NCBI GenBank assembly: GCA_015680685.1
Contig: MNCI01008852.1
Span: forward strand, 401,114 to 465,113
From: Gnetum montanum
Lineage: Eukaryota; Streptophyta; Gnetopsida; Gnetales; Gnetaceae
DNA: 64,000 bases
Direction: 5' to 3'
The number at the start of each line of letters is the position of its first letter. Positions within the stretch are counted from its first letter, which is position 1. Shown in pieces: positions 1 through 12,800 of the stretch. The notes under the pieces are model-generated. The model did no database searches, was not told where the DNA came from, and saw nothing but the letters and a program-made list of their open reading frames with translations. The position numbers and the translations under genes are program-made.

Positions 1-230
1 CAGCCTCACCACCAAATTCGCCACAACATATCCCTACGTTTTTATTTTATGTGCGGCTGAATGTTACGCGGCAGTTTGTGGGGTTTCTATGCACAACGAA
101 CCAGCAACGTCAATGGCTGCGGTGGCGTGGAGGGACGGATGCAACGGTGTTTGCTGGCCTGGCTATAGATTTACGGTGGCCATGGATCATCCTGTAGCAC
201 CGCGGTCTTCGTTTTCCTTTTGCTGATTTC
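1..230. other. GC-richer segment of unknown origin
   Basis: This stretch is clearly richer in G+C and CpG than the surrounding AT-rich DNA, which suggests genic or recently genic origin. On the plus strand one frame (starting at base 2) stays open for about 75 codons before a TGA near base 227. I do not recognise the peptide and see no splice signals that fix an exon. It could be the edge of a gene lying outside the window. Confidence 0.25.
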
Positions 231-587
231 TGCATAATTTCTGAACACTAGGGCGTGGCTGATTTTTGATTAATTCTTATTTCTTTTCCAATGTTGATAC
301 AACCGAATTTAATCCATCGGCAACTTCGTTCTTTTACATGAAAAACGTACTTCCTTCCTTGCCATAGTACCATTTTCTGATTTTATCAACAAGATAATTT
401 GGCACCTTTATCTTTTATTCAGAAGGCTTTAACATCATCATTTTTGTTTACCAGTGAATCAATCCTCTAAAAACAAACACCCATGAACCTTCAACACTAA
501 AGCTGTAATTTACCCATAACCATAGATTCCTCCAATATTTTGAATAAAATATTTTAACTGCTCCATGGAATGGCCAAATGTACCAAC
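231..587. other. No recognisable gene
   Basis: AT-rich sequence without a supported coding region. The segment around 555-590 (CATGGAATGGCCAAATGTACC and flanks) resembles 31120-31160 downstream of the PPR fragment, hinting at a shared dispersed repeat. The match is short and imperfect. Confidence 0.3.
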
Positions 588-1340
588 AGAAACAAAGATG
601 GGTTAGTTAATTGTTGTCTTCCCGAGCTTACTTGTATAGCACAATTGTATAGTTAAGTAAACTTGAGGTACATGATTTTTATAGTTTTTAAGTTTTTATG
701 TCCTAGTGCTATAAAGGGAGGAGAGAGATAACTAAGTAACTAGTTTTGATTTAACTACTTAACTATGTTTTAACTAGTCCTAACACCAGCATCCATTCGC
801 ACTTTTCATATACATCTTGAACTAGTGCAACACTACTAGGATTACTAAATTCTAATTGTTATTGGGTTACCAAGTGTTACACACATGCTTGAAGTGATCG
901 TACTGAGTGTGCTTACTTAGGAGAGTTGTAGGGTGATAGAGAGAACATTAATTAACTAAGGAAAGCATTAAGTAATAGTAATTAACATTAATTAATCTAT
1001 TCTTAATGTTGCAAGGTTTATCACAAAGTTTGTCTTTATTGCCATACACAAGGTGTGCTTAGGTACACAATGCTTGAATAAATATTTTTTCACTTTATGA
1101 CTCCTACTGCAGGCACTTAGAAATAATTCTATCTTTGGAAATGGAAAAAGGAAAGAGTTTGGGTAAGGGACTAAGACTAACTATGCAAACCAAGTGTGCT
1201 CACCTCTTATTTATAGGCAATGAGGCAGGCCCCAATATCATGTATGCGATATCACTTGGAAAGCTTCGATATCGCATACTTGATATCGCAGATGCAATAT
1301 CGCATACCTAATATCATAGACATGATATCACAGCTCATCA
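588..1340 (-). repeat. 3' LTR of At-1, outer end truncated
   Basis: Direct-repeat partner of 9093-9892. It matches from about 588 (AAAGATGGGTTAGTTAATTG) to the inner end CTCATCA at 1340. Roughly the first 105 bases present in the other LTR are absent. Read on the minus strand it starts TGATGAG and a TATA box (TATAAATA) lies about 125 bases in, at about 1208-1216. The short U3 contains seven GATATC/AATATC motifs, more than in any other copy here. Confidence 0.88.
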
Positions 1341-3200
1341 TGTCCCCACGGCTAAATGAAAACTTGTCCTTGAGATCCTTACAAAATATTGGGAAGGTAT
1401 GGGATTATTGATTGAATGAGAACTAATAGCGACAAGGAATAATAGACTCAAAGTGCCTAGTAAACGGATCGACAAACATATTACAACATTGGTGTTCATG
1501 CCCTTTGTGGTGAACGCTATATATAGATGACATCCAGACCCTCATCTGACAGCTTGAAGAGAGAATAAAGAAAATGAGGCACGCTACTGCTAATGTCACA
1601 ATTGTGCCTTCCATTATTTATCCATAGCTACATGATCAAACTTGTTCCCAGTGCAAATGCTCTAGCTCCAGTCCATCTCAAGTGCTTTCTCCTATCCTAG
1701 TTCATAGTTCATGTAATTGCCATCTACACATACAACATAGTCACAAATGAGCAAGGATAAGTAAACCACAATGCAGTTGATACCTTGCCTCTATATAAAG
1801 TGCATTGGCTGGGTTGTGGTTATGGTAGAAACTAGGTTAGAGGTTTATCATATATAACTACCCAAGGTTTAGGGGTGATACAAGTAGTAGAATGGAAAAA
1901 TTTGTGACAGGGCCCCCACGACTAAGAGCGAACCTTCGGCAGCAATAGGGTGGAAAAGTATAGGGAATAAGAAAAATGGGAAAAATAACAACATCAATGC
2001 CAATAAAATGGATGTTATGGATGGGGATGAAATGAGAAATTGCTAATTGTAAGAAATGTTTAAGGAGAAGAATTTAACAATTGCATCATAAAGGAATGTC
2101 AGTGGGTTCTTCCCAAAGTAGGCTCATGCCCTTTATGCCTCGACAAACCCAAAAACCAAAGAGTTCGTAGGCTCTAGGAATGACATAAGGAGATAATGGT
2201 TAAATACTAACCCACAAGAATTTACCAAAGAATAATAATGCATCAACCAGGAGATATACTAATCATAAAATCGACAATGAGGTGGAAAATGGGAAGAAAG
2301 ATGAAGAGTAGAAAATGGAATGGAATCCTAAGAGCAAGGTTGTGTAAAGTCCCTTGTGTATTTTATGGTTAAGGTGACTAAGTAGAACTCATTCCAAATC
2401 CAAACACAAACCTACCATAATCAATGACCTCACATCAATACAGTTGGCCAATCCATCCCCTTGAAGCAACAAGAATGCTTCCCCAAGGAGTCACCACCAT
2501 TCCAAGGAGAGCGAGATGGAGAAGCAGGAAGCAAGAAAGGGCCTTAGTTAGAGGGAATTGTTAGGCATGGGTAACATGTCTTTCCTGTGCCATAACTAGT
2601 GCTTGTAGCCTAGATTTATTTATTATGTCCAAGGGGTGTGCTTTGAATTCTCACCAGTTTTTTTTTGCACGAGAACCACACCATGCAAAGACTTATTTGA
2701 TTTATTTGACTTTCTGATGTTTGATCATTGGCAGAATGGCAGAGAACCCATGAAAAGCATGCAAGTACCCAAGAGAATAGCCATCACATGTGCATTGAAT
2801 CCCCTTGAAGTCACACCCTTTTCAACCATTGAATCCTTTCTCGATTCGAAGAATACGAAGCCACCAATTCGTTAATAAATTTATTTAGAAAAAGGGATAG
2901 TATAGTTATAAAAACAAGGGAGATCATAGAGTTGAATGGAGGAATGTACAGTGTGGACTCATTACCTATTTTATCAAAATAACCATATCATAGTATCAAC
3001 ATTGAAAATCAAAGGTAAAAACCCAACATTAATAATCAACACCATTATAGTACAATCCACCATCATGAGCACTTATTGTATGACAAGTGAAAGTAAATCA
3101 AACAAATAAATAGGAAAAAATGGAAATGATGGTGTAAAACAAAAATAAATAAAATTTTAAAAAAATGTGTAAAACAAAAATACAAAAATAAAAGGAACTA
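1341..3200 (-). other. At-1 polypurine tract and 3' noncoding region
   Basis: Directly inside the 3' LTR, the minus strand reads a purine-rich GCCGTGGGGACA, the expected polypurine tract. The rest holds no supported reading frame but is conserved with the equivalent regions of At-2, At-3 and At-4, for example the block around 2630-2700 (GGGGTGTGCTTTGAATTCTC, then ACCACACCATGCAAAGACTT). Athila elements often carry an env-like frame here; none is visible. Confidence 0.75.
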
Positions 3201-3214
3201 AGGGCTTAGAATGG

Positions 3215-4175
3215 TTAGCATTGGTGGCCATCTCCCCCAAGATTGAGTTGGAAGGAGGAGATCTGAAATAACGAGCAGGGTTGTCCACCAATAGAGGTAG
3301 TATTGGTACTAGCTATTCTAAGCTCATGGAGATGTTTGGTTTGTTGGATGTTGACCAAGAATTTCTTATCTGGGCTCTCAGGTTTGTAAATCATCATGGC
3401 CGCTGAAGGAAAAGTTGCATAAATAATATAAGGTCCTTTCCACAACATTTGAAATTTAGTGCATTGTGGCACATGTGTGGGATTCTAGTACAGAACCTTA
3501 TCTCCTAGTTGATATTTAACTTTCCTAATTTTTAGGTCATGATGTCATTTATTGAAGGCCTTGTGCAATTCGTTAGATGATAGGGTGGCTGATCAGTTCT
3601 CATCTAGCAAGTTAAGGGTCATTAACCATTCTTTTTGTGCTATATCAAGGTCAAAGTTGAGATCACATGTCATAGATAGTGTATGAAGTTTTGCTTTAAT
3701 GGGAAGTATTGGAAGTTTTCCATACACTAACTCATAGGGAGAGTAGCTTATAGGAAGTTTCCATGTGGAGTGGCATGCCCAAAGAGCATCATTCAGTTTG
3801 GTGCTCCAATATCTCCTATACTTGCTAATAGTTTTTGTCAATATTTTCATAATCTCCCTATTGGTGACCTTGGCTTGACCGTTCACTTGAGGGTGGTATG
3901 TAGTTGTCAGTTTGTGTTTAACCCTTAAGCATTACATTAGCTTTCAAAAAGTTGCACCTGTAAAATGTGTTCCATTGTTAGAAATAAGTGCACGAGGCAT
4001 GCCAAACATGTTTATGATTTGTTGTTGAACAAATCATGTAGCTGTAGATGATGTATAATCCTTAACACTGGCTGCTTCTTCCCATTTTGTAAAGTAGTTA
4101 ACAACAACAACGATGTAAGCTTTTCCATTGGACATTGGTGTAATAGGCCCCATAAAATCAATTCCCCATATGTCG
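3215..4175 (-). pseudogene. Integrase of At-1 (core and C-terminal part)
   Basis: Ty3-type integrase core and C-terminal domain in essentially one frame, interrupted by several stops. The first catalytic Asp is present (WGIDFMGPI), but the second reads ISNNGTHF (Asp to Asn) and the third NGQAKVTN where a Glu is expected, so two of three DDE residues are lost. The C-terminal part (KVKYQLGDKVLY, FQMLWKGPYIIY) follows. The N-terminal HHCC zinc-binding domain is missing because a deletion near 4174 joins RNase H directly to the core. At-4 retains that region. Confidence 0.85.
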
Positions 4176-5764
4176 TTCTCAGTGCCTTTACAATCAATCA
4201 TTGTAAGATCAAACTCTTGTAAGATTACAAGCTATCATATGATGCGAGGGCTCACAATTGGTTTATTCATTAAGAACCTTATTGCACTATGATCCATGTG
4301 CATGAATACCTTATAGCCCAAGACATAGCGCCTAAATTTTTCTAGTGCAAACACTATAGCGATTAATTCTTTCTTTGTTGTGGTGTAGTTAAGTTGTACA
4401 CCAGCAATACTCCTACTTGCACAATGGATGTAATAAGGATGTTTTTGGTCATCTAACTATGTAAGTACAGCTCCTAAAGTATAGTTGGATACATCAGTCA
4501 TTATGTGGAATGGTCTGGACCAGTTAGGAGCTTGTAGAATGGGTGTTTCTATGAGCTTCTATTTTAAAGTTTGGAAAGCTAGTTTGCATTCCTTAGTCCA
4601 TTTGAAAGGTACGTCCTTTTTCGTTAGTTCAACCAATAGTTTTGCAACCTTTGAAAAGTTCTTGATAAACCTTCTATAGTAGCCAGTGTGTCCAAGGAAT
4701 GATCAAATATCTTTTATAGTTTCAGGTTGCCAAGTGATTCCTTGGATAACTTTGATCTTTTCAGGGTCTCCCTCTATTCCTATTTGCAAAATCTTATGCC
4801 CTAATATGATGCCTTCTTGGACCATTACATGGATTTTTTGCCAGTTGAGCATTAAATTTGTTTCTACACATTACTTTAGTACTTGCTCTAACTAGTCCAA
4901 GGCTTAATCAAAGTTCACTCCATAAGTGGAGAAGTCGTCCATGAAGACTTCGACACCATTTCCTATCTGTTGTTGGAATATACTTAGAACTAATCGTCAA
5001 AATGTTGCAGGGGCATTGCACAAACCAAACGACATCTGTTTGTATGCAAATGTTCCCCAAGGATTGGTGAACATAGTCTTGGCTTGGTCTTCTGGGGATA
5101 TTTGTATTTGGTTGTACCCATTGTACCCATCCAAAAAACTATAGTAGTGATGCCCTGCAATGGTGTCTAAGACTTGGTCAACGAATGGTAATGAAAAGTG
5201 GTCTTTGAATGTTGTCATATTTAGTAGCCTAAAATCTATACACATCCTCCATTTACCTCCTTTTTTGGGCATAATAACTAAGGGACTAACCCACTCACTA
5301 TTAGCAATGGGGTATATGAACCCAGCTTTTAGAAGCTATTCGATTTCTTCCTTAACCACTTGCTTGAGCTTTGGGCTAAGTCACTTCTGTGGTTGTCATC
5401 AAGGCTTCATGGAGGGGTCAGTGTAAATTCTGTGTTGGCATATCCTAGGATCTATTTTGCTTAATTCAGGATATGAACAAGTGAAGGCTTTCAACCATTT
5501 TTTTATCACCTTGAGTAGTCTCTCTTTCTGTTGAGGAGCAAGCTTTGCATTAATAATTATAGGTTTTCCATTCTTGAGAAATATGTACTCCATACCGGTG
5601 GGCAATGATTTTAACTCAAGGGGATTTTGCTTAAAATTATCAGGGATTTCCAACTTTCCCCAGTTGATATTTCCAATGTCAATATATGGAAGTTGGCGAT
5701 GAACTTGCTCTAATGTGTCTATGCTATCGATGTAAGTGCAAGTCAAACCCTCAGTTGGTTCCAT
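4176..5764 (-). pseudogene. Reverse transcriptase and RNase H of At-1
   Basis: Pol region beginning at the MEPTEGLTCTYIDSID frame (5764). Fingers and palm: WRMCIDFRLLN, YYSFLDGYNGYNQI, SFGLCNAPATF. The active-site motif is FMDDFS at about 4928-4945, so both catalytic Asp residues are intact. The linker and RNase H follow (YTTTKKEL, DHSAIRFLMNK). Frameshifts and stops split it into pieces. This is the best-preserved RT of the four Athila copies. It would copy element RNA in cytoplasmic particles if intact. Confidence 0.88.
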
Positions 5765-6400
5765 GCATATAGTCGAACTACTCTCTTAATCAGTTATTAG
5801 CCACTAGGCACCCTCTTGTCTTGTGGCTGCTGCATACAAGAATCTTTGTATATTAGTCACTTGTGCACACTGATTGTATGTAGGCAATGTTAAATGTTGT
5901 ACAAACCAGGAATTCTATAGGCAATTATACCCTGTGTCACTGTATGCGATGCATGGAACTTTCTTCTTCTCGATCTTCCCAAACGTATTTTCCTTTGATG
6001 TTTCCAGGAAAAGATCATGGATTCCTAGGCATGTGTCAATTGTGTTTAACCATGCTTTTCCCATTATGATTGGGAAGTCCCCCTTATTTTTGTTCACTTA
6101 AATCACTAGGAAGTTAGCTGGATACGACCACCCATAAATAATGGTGATAATGTCCTCCACTAGCCCTAATGGGATAGTGATGGACTGGTTGGTCAACTTT
6201 AAATGAATGTTACTCTTTTTTTAGTGGAGGTAGGTTCTAGGCTTTGTACATTTCTTGACAAATTAAGTTGACCCTAGAACCTAAATCCAAAAGAGCTTTG
6301 CACAGCTCATTCCCAGTGATCTGTAGATATATAAGAGGACTTCTAGGATCAGATAATTTCCTATGAAGATGGCTAGCCTTAATCTAATCAGTGATGGCAT
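5765..6400 (-). pseudogene. Aspartic protease region of At-1
   Basis: Retroviral-type protease that would process Gag-Pol. The active site reads LLDLGSRVN, Asp retained with Leu in place of the usual second residue, near 6250-6285. A second conserved block, FPIIMGKAWLNTID, lies at about 6040-6080. A frameshift separates the two. Order and spacing match the protease of At-4. Confidence 0.75.
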
Positions 6401-8945
6401 GAGTTAATATGACTGTATGCATTGGGCATGGTGTTTAGCCTAAAGGGAGTTCCAAAGTTTTGATTGGTAATGAGGCATCTAAAGGATTAGCTGCTTGTGG
6501 TTATAAGGACTTAGTTGGACTATTGGTTCTGAAGAAAGGTCTTTTCTTCATGTAGTTATCAAAACCAATAATAGATTGAGAGTTAACAACCCTTTTAGTA
6601 TTATGTTGTTGTGGCTGGGTAGGGAGCTCACCTTGCATAGCTAGAGTAGGTGGTAGTGGAGATATGGGTGGAAGAGGTGTAGTCGAATGAGAAGGATACT
6701 ATGACTATGGAACATCACACTTAGGAGAAGTAGTCCTATAGTACTTACAGGCTTGGTAGTGAGGTTGAGGAGTGACGTGACCAGTAGAGTCATGTGGAGA
6801 GATTGGCTACTGAACGTAATATCCATACGGGTTAGGTTGATGATAAGGATACTGTTATTGTGGTGGTGGCATTCCCCATGATTGTGGGTGTTGCGATTAT
6901 TGATACTACTTAGTTGGTTGTGGTGGAGTTCCACTTGGATAATACGTTGAGGGTTGGTGGAACTATCTTGGGTTACTTTGGGGATAAGGTAACCTTTGGG
7001 GTGTTTGCCTTTTGTTCAATCATGGGTTGAGTGTATACAGCCTAGACTCTTGCAGTTGTGAGATTACAAGGTAACATCCCTTAGGATGGTCATATTGGCA
7101 TATCTTACATCCACTATCAGTGTCTATATCCAAATCCACAACCTCTTCAATGATGGCAACTTTGCCATTACTCTTGTTACGTGTGTGTTCAGTTTCTCTC
7201 TTTTCTCTCTTTTCCCATTTACTACCTCGCTCTTTAGACTCCTCTACTATTTTGAAAATGGTTTAAAATCTATTATCTAGGGAGTCCCACATTTGGTCTA
7301 CCTTTACCGATACTTTAGATGCCAACTTTTGAATAGGCAAAGTTTTCCTATTCACCATCTCTTTGAGCGGTGACTCTTCTTCATCCTCACAAAATCTTAC
7401 TTCCTTCTTTCAAAGGGAAGGATCTTTGTTATATTCCTCCACACTTTCTCTTTTCCATAACTCACCTTCCTCTTTAGCAACTTTCTTCAATAATCTTTGT
7501 ACTTGATGGGTCCTAAGCTCGGATAGTCTTCCTTGGGCATAAGTCCCAAGGGTTCTTTGCGTTTCATGCCTAAGCCCATCTATGAGATGGCGTAGTTGAT
7601 CCCTCTACGAATAACCATGGCTAGGACAATGATGTAACAGTGCATAATATTAGCCCATGGCAACATCCAAGGGTTCATGTCCTCCTTGTTTCCAACCTTG
7701 GTTTTGCTTTCGCAGGTTGGACACTCAGGAGTACATTTGGTACTTATCGTTGAACAATTCTAACATGGTACTCCACCTATGAATGGATTCTGATTCTAAG
7801 GATTGGTACCAGCTTTCTGCTTCTTTTATCAGCATCCATTGAAGAAACTTTAATTTTTGCCTTTCATTTTCTATGTTTTGAAATGAACATGCATCATGAA
7901 ATGCTTGTAGATGATTTTGAGGATCAACGTTGTATCCCCCTTCAAATTGTGGGATATTGTTCATGTCTAATCTCTTGATCCTACTATCCTTTTGGTGCCT
8001 TGTTGGGATCCGAATAGCCTTAGTTATGTCTAACATACTTCAAGTAGTGAGTAGGGGGTTCATTGTGATCATCTCGTCTGTGGTATCTATGATGTCCATG
8101 TTGTTTCCTACTCTCCCTTCTTTCACGGTGTGTCTCTCTAGAATGCTCTCATCCCCTTTCTTGACTATTTTGTATATGACTCTCATTTCATCTATCCTTA
8201 TCCTCATGATATTTTTCTTTTTGACTACGTCCAGATCCTGAAGGAAAAGGTGAAGGAGATGATGAAGGTGAAGAAGAAGGAGGACTTTCATCATGTCGAT
8301 GCCAACTTCCTTCTCTTTGATGGTTGCGGCCTCGATCACGATTATGATCAGAATGTCCATCTTTGTCATGTGTTCATGTTCCTTTTCTAGACCCTTTATG
8401 TCTGTTGGTACCAAAATTCAAGTTAAGGATAGTTGAGTAAAGATTCTGATACATAACCCCTTGACCGAAGTCAATAGGAGGAACATCATTATGTGGACGA
8501 CGGCTTACGACAGGTTCACCACCCTCATTTTCTCTTAGGACATGTGGGACATTCTATGACAACTTTCCCTTCATGGATTCATGACATCTCTTCTGTTGTA
8601 AATCCCTTTGATGCTGTGCCTCCATGGATCAATACTCTCTTGAGTCATGATCATGCACAATGTACTTTTCCTGTAAGTGCTGCATACCAATTCATGTGAG
8701 ATTATGAAGAAGCATGCTTGGGACTAAGCGATCGGGAGGTAACACTATGTTACCTTCTAAATGTCGCCAATGTAGTTGTTCATCCTAGTGAAGGATAAAG
8801 GTAAATTTTGGTATATACTCATTGGGATGAACATATACCATGTGAAACTATTAAGGGATTGGTGGATTACATGTGTACTACACCTCTGATTGTTCCTTGT
8901 ATCAAACCTAGGTGGTGAAACACTTTCGTATGAAGAAAGAGACAT
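6401..8945 (-). pseudogene. gag of At-1
   Basis: Gag polyprotein from ATG at 8945 (MSLSSYESVSPPRFDTR), matching the start MSSSSHKSTSPPRTNTR of At-4. The capsid-like retrotransposon gag domain is clearest at 7725-8036 (FEGGYNVDPQNHLQAFHDAC, then WYQSLE). A proline/glutamine/tyrosine-rich linker lies at 6640-6950. Multiple stops and frameshifts break it. Confidence 0.82.
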
Positions 8946-9070
8946 GATTGCCTATTCAGTATGCAATGTATTATATATTATTATTATTATTATTTTCTTG
9001 TAACCAACCCTAAGGTTTCGTTCCAATGATAAGAAAGATTTTCTAAGTTCTAATTAGTGCACAAACAACA

Positions 9071-9092
9071 AAGTCCCTAGCAACAGTGCCAA
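9071..9092 (-). promoter_or_regulatory. Primer-binding site of At-1
   Basis: Immediately inside the 5' LTR the minus strand reads TTGGCACTGTTGCTAGGGAC. From its second base it matches most positions of the complement of the plant tRNA-Asp 3' end (TGGCGCCGTTGCCGGGGA), the primer typical of Athila elements. Confidence 0.8.
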
Positions 9093-9892
9093 TGATGAGC
9101 AGTGAGATATCCTTACACTCAGCCATACAAATACGAGCGTACACACACGATCTAGTCAAATTCCAAGGACTAAGTGCTTATGCGCCTTTGTGGAACAAGG
9201 ATAGGTTAGTCAATCATTGTCTTCCCAAGCTTGTATAGCACAATTGTATGGTTAAGTAAACTTGAGGTACATGATTTTTATAGTTTTTAAGTTTTCATGT
9301 CCTAGTGCTACAAAGGGAGGAGAGAGATAACTAAGTAACTAATTTTAATTTAACTAAACATGCTTTAATTAGTCCTAACACCAGCATTTGTTCTCACTTG
9401 TTGTACACATCTTGAACCAGTGCAACACTATTGGGATTACCAAATGCTAATTGTTACTGGGTTACCAAGTGTTACATGCATGCTTGAAGTGATCATACTG
9501 AGTGTGCTTACTTAGGAGAGTTGCAGGGTGAGAGAGAGAGAACATTAATTAACTAAGAAAAGAATTAAGTAATAGTAATTAAAATTAATTAATCTATTCT
9601 GAATGCTACAAGGTTATCATAAAGTTCATCTTTATTGTTGTACACAAGGTGTGCTCAGGTAAATAATGCTCAAATAAAGATTCATTCACTTTATGACTCC
9701 TACTACGGGCACTCAGAAATAATTCTATCTTTGGAAAGGGATAAGGCAAGAGTTTGGGTAATGGACTAAGACTAACTATGCAAACCAAGTATGCCTGCCT
9801 CTTATTTATAGGCAGCAAGGCAGGCCTCGATATCATGTACGTGATATAGCTTGAAAGGCTTCGATATCGCGTACCTGATATTGCGGCTCATA
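9093..9892 (-). repeat. 5' LTR of At-1
   Basis: About 800 bases, starting TGATGAG on the plus strand and ending GGCTCATA (expected CTCATCA), so the outer end has decayed. It is homologous to 588-1340, 46571-47400, 50833-51632, 55101-55791 and 55928-56717. A minus-strand TATA box lies at about 9801-9811, only some 85 bases from the U3 start. An ATT microsatellite (8976-8994) lies just inside the element. Confidence 0.88.
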
Positions 9893-12800
9893 AAGAGTAC
9901 TTTCAAAAACTTGATAAGCACTCTTTGCCTAGATCCCATGGGTGAATGGCTCTCTCTTGCATCATTTAATTAACTCCTTCTTGAGCCAATTTCGGTAGGC
10001 CCCATAATCTGCCTTGTACTATAGCTTGTGGGCCTTTTTTTTCTTGCCCCACTTTAGGGTCCAAGTGTAGTGATCCTTCATATCATCAACCTTTTAGAAG
10101 ATAAGGTCCATCTACATACATTGTTCTACCATCTCTGATAGGACCATTATTGTGTCCTAAATGACATGCTAGTAATAGGCCCACATGATCTTTTTAGTCC
10201 ATAATTTTCCTAAGTTAGCCACTTGGGCTTTCACAAAGCTCTTATAGTCTCAGAGATCTCTAATCATCTCCTCTTGCCATTAAGTCTTCTCCCTTAGGCC
10301 TGTAGCTTCCTCCCATAGGAATTCATTGGACCTCTCCATCTCCCATGAAGGTTTTGTACATGACATTGCTAAATTAGTAGCAATCTTATACAACTTTACA
10401 GGTACACTAGATACATCAGAGGGAAGCTTAGACAAGGAGTCTATCTCCATGTCTTTGCTAGGGTCCCATTCCACAAAAGGCACTACACAAGCATAAAATA
10501 AAACCATAAGACATAATGCATAACCTAAGATAGCCATAATGAAAGTAAAGCCCATGATTAAAGCACATAAAAAAAATCCTTACCTCTCTTGGGTGTAACC
10601 TAATGTAATTGATTGATGATGTCTTTGGCCATCCTGTGCATGAACTCTAGTTTGTATGGAGTCTCTACCCATGGTTTCACACAAAACTTAGGGATGGGAG
10701 CTTGCACTGGTGGCTTAGTAATTACTATAAACATAACAATCATCGAAAGGTTAGGATGACAACCAAAGATAAAAAATGAGATATAATGAAAATATTAAGG
10801 CATGAGCATACTTGGCCCCTCCTCCTCCTCTTCCTTGTATGGGTTGATGATGGGAGAGTTACTTAGTACTACCTCACCAAAAAAGGTGTCTAGATCATCT
10901 ATACCTACATTGGAAAATCCTTCAACCATAGGTTTCTTTAGGAGTTCCTCTTTTGCATGCCTTTGCTTAGCCTCTATAGCAGCTTGGGTTACCATAGCCC
11001 TACACTTGTCTACAACCATATCACATAGGAAACTAGTTAACACATGAAACCATAGAGTAGCCATAAACTTTAAAACATGGAATAGCCAAAGTTAAATAAA
11101 GCATACCTACAACTACCTATTATGATGGCCTAAGCTTAAGCTCAAGCTTCTTTGGGGTAGGCTAGTTTGATACTAGGGGTGCCTCCTCCATAAGCCTCTT
11201 GGGTTTTTTCCTAGTTGCCCCTTCAGCCTCCATATATCATCATCTAGCATCCTAGACACTAGTAGGAAATGTGAGAGGCTCATCATCATCAGTATTACTA
11301 TCTAACATAAATATTTTCATTGGTGATGGATAATGTATCATCCATCCCATTTGGTGGGTTTTGGACCTACACTATTGGATAAATGTGCTTTATTCAAGGC
11401 CTAGAAAGTTGGCTTGGATCCTAGGAAACCCATGACCCATTCCTATACACCACTAGAAACTCCACAAACCTCTTTAGATAAATTGCAAAAAATGCAAAGT
11501 GCATATGGATTATCATGGATGTGTTAAGACAGAGTCTAAGGATCTCCCCTCAAAGCCCAGTAGCCAAATTAGCCCTCTAATCAAATCTAATGCCCTCCAT
11601 CAGGACCTTCTTAAAGGTCCACCCCTATGCTAGGTCGATTACCTTCTTTTGTGATAGTAGTTTTGGAAATGCATGAGACCTAAACAAAAGATATGATTCC
11701 TTTGCATCAAGCTTCATAAAGCTATCAATCAAAATTCTAGAGTGGCCCATGTTGGCATGAAGCCACTCTAGAACTTTGTCGTGATGGCTTGATTCCTTTA
11801 TTGTCCTAGTAGGAACCTTTGCCTCATTAGCAGGGACACTAAACAAGTTGCGAAAGAGGGTAGCACCTACATCCATGTTCACCTTCACACCTCGAATGAT
11901 GGTGCTAAAATGACCAAACTTCTAATTAAAGGAGTTGATGACATGTAACATCTTTGTGGCAGGAATAAAAGGGATGGGTGCCATGAATACATTGGGAAAA
12001 CTTGCATGCTCGATGTTTGCTTGAACATACCCAGGCACTTGTTCCTTTAGTCACTCTTGTGCTAATGTCACCTCACCAAAATTCAAGATGAGGGTATCCT
12101 CATGACATGAACCTAAAAGTGTTATATTGGGATCAGCCAAGGTGGAAGGCCCTGCAAAGTAATAACCAAAGTTTAACATCAACATGACCAATTTCAATGA
12201 CCAAGCAAAGTAATAGAACACTCAAAGTTATAACTGTAGAAACACTAGAAGCTATAGCTTTTACATTTACCTTTCCTTTTCTTCTTTAGTGTGGAGGTCC
12301 CAACTACAAGGGTTTGATCAATGCTATCAACATTTGCCCACCAGTTGTGCATTATCCCATCATCCTTACACTTCTTGTATACATGGTTAAACTTGGTGGC
12401 ATATTCATCAAAGTCCCCACTTAAATGTTAGTACATGGTAGTTTTGATTTGAGGACTCTTGATGAATTTATGTCTAGTTTAAGCCACTATCAAGATTTGA
12501 TCATTGGTTATCAAACCTTGACCATTGACCTTGTACCTGCAAGAGGTTATAAAATCAATGAAGTTAGGAAAGCTAGTCAAGCCAAAAGCATAAAAACATT
12601 ACAATAACCATGCTTACCCTTGTAGATGATACATGGTGCCAGGTGGGTTCTGGAAAAATGTGTGGGCTCTGTGTGCCACCATTAGAGTATTATCAGTATT
12701 ATACTAACTATACTCTTGCATCATCCAGATCTCTATAAGGTAACATGGGCTTATGGCATTTGCTAGTCCCCTTGCTATCTTAGGAAGTGGCTTGTTAGTA

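Larger units (their letters stand above)
588..9892 (-). mobile_element. Athila-lineage Ty3/gypsy element At-1
   Basis: Nearly full-length retrotransposon read on the minus strand: 5' LTR 9093-9892, PBS just left of it, gag, protease, reverse transcriptase, RNase H, integrase, a 1.8-kb noncoding tail, and 3' LTR 588-1340. Athila assignment rests on the RT signature VEVFMDDFSTYG, a PBS resembling the complement of plant tRNA-Asp, and the long noncoding stretch between pol and the 3' LTR. All coding parts carry stops and frameshifts, so it cannot encode its own proteins. The outer end of the 3' LTR is missing, so no target-site duplication can be checked. Confidence 0.9.

Noticed and set aside
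1220-1614. Short open frames in and next to the At-1 LTR
   Set aside because: They lie in LTR/noncoding sequence, overlap the TATA region, and are not conserved in other copies.
5874-6101. Plus-strand frames over the At-1 protease and similar frames at 53850-54215 and 59618-59881 (minus)
   Set aside because: They are opposite-strand shadows of the conserved protease region; conservation comes from the real frame.
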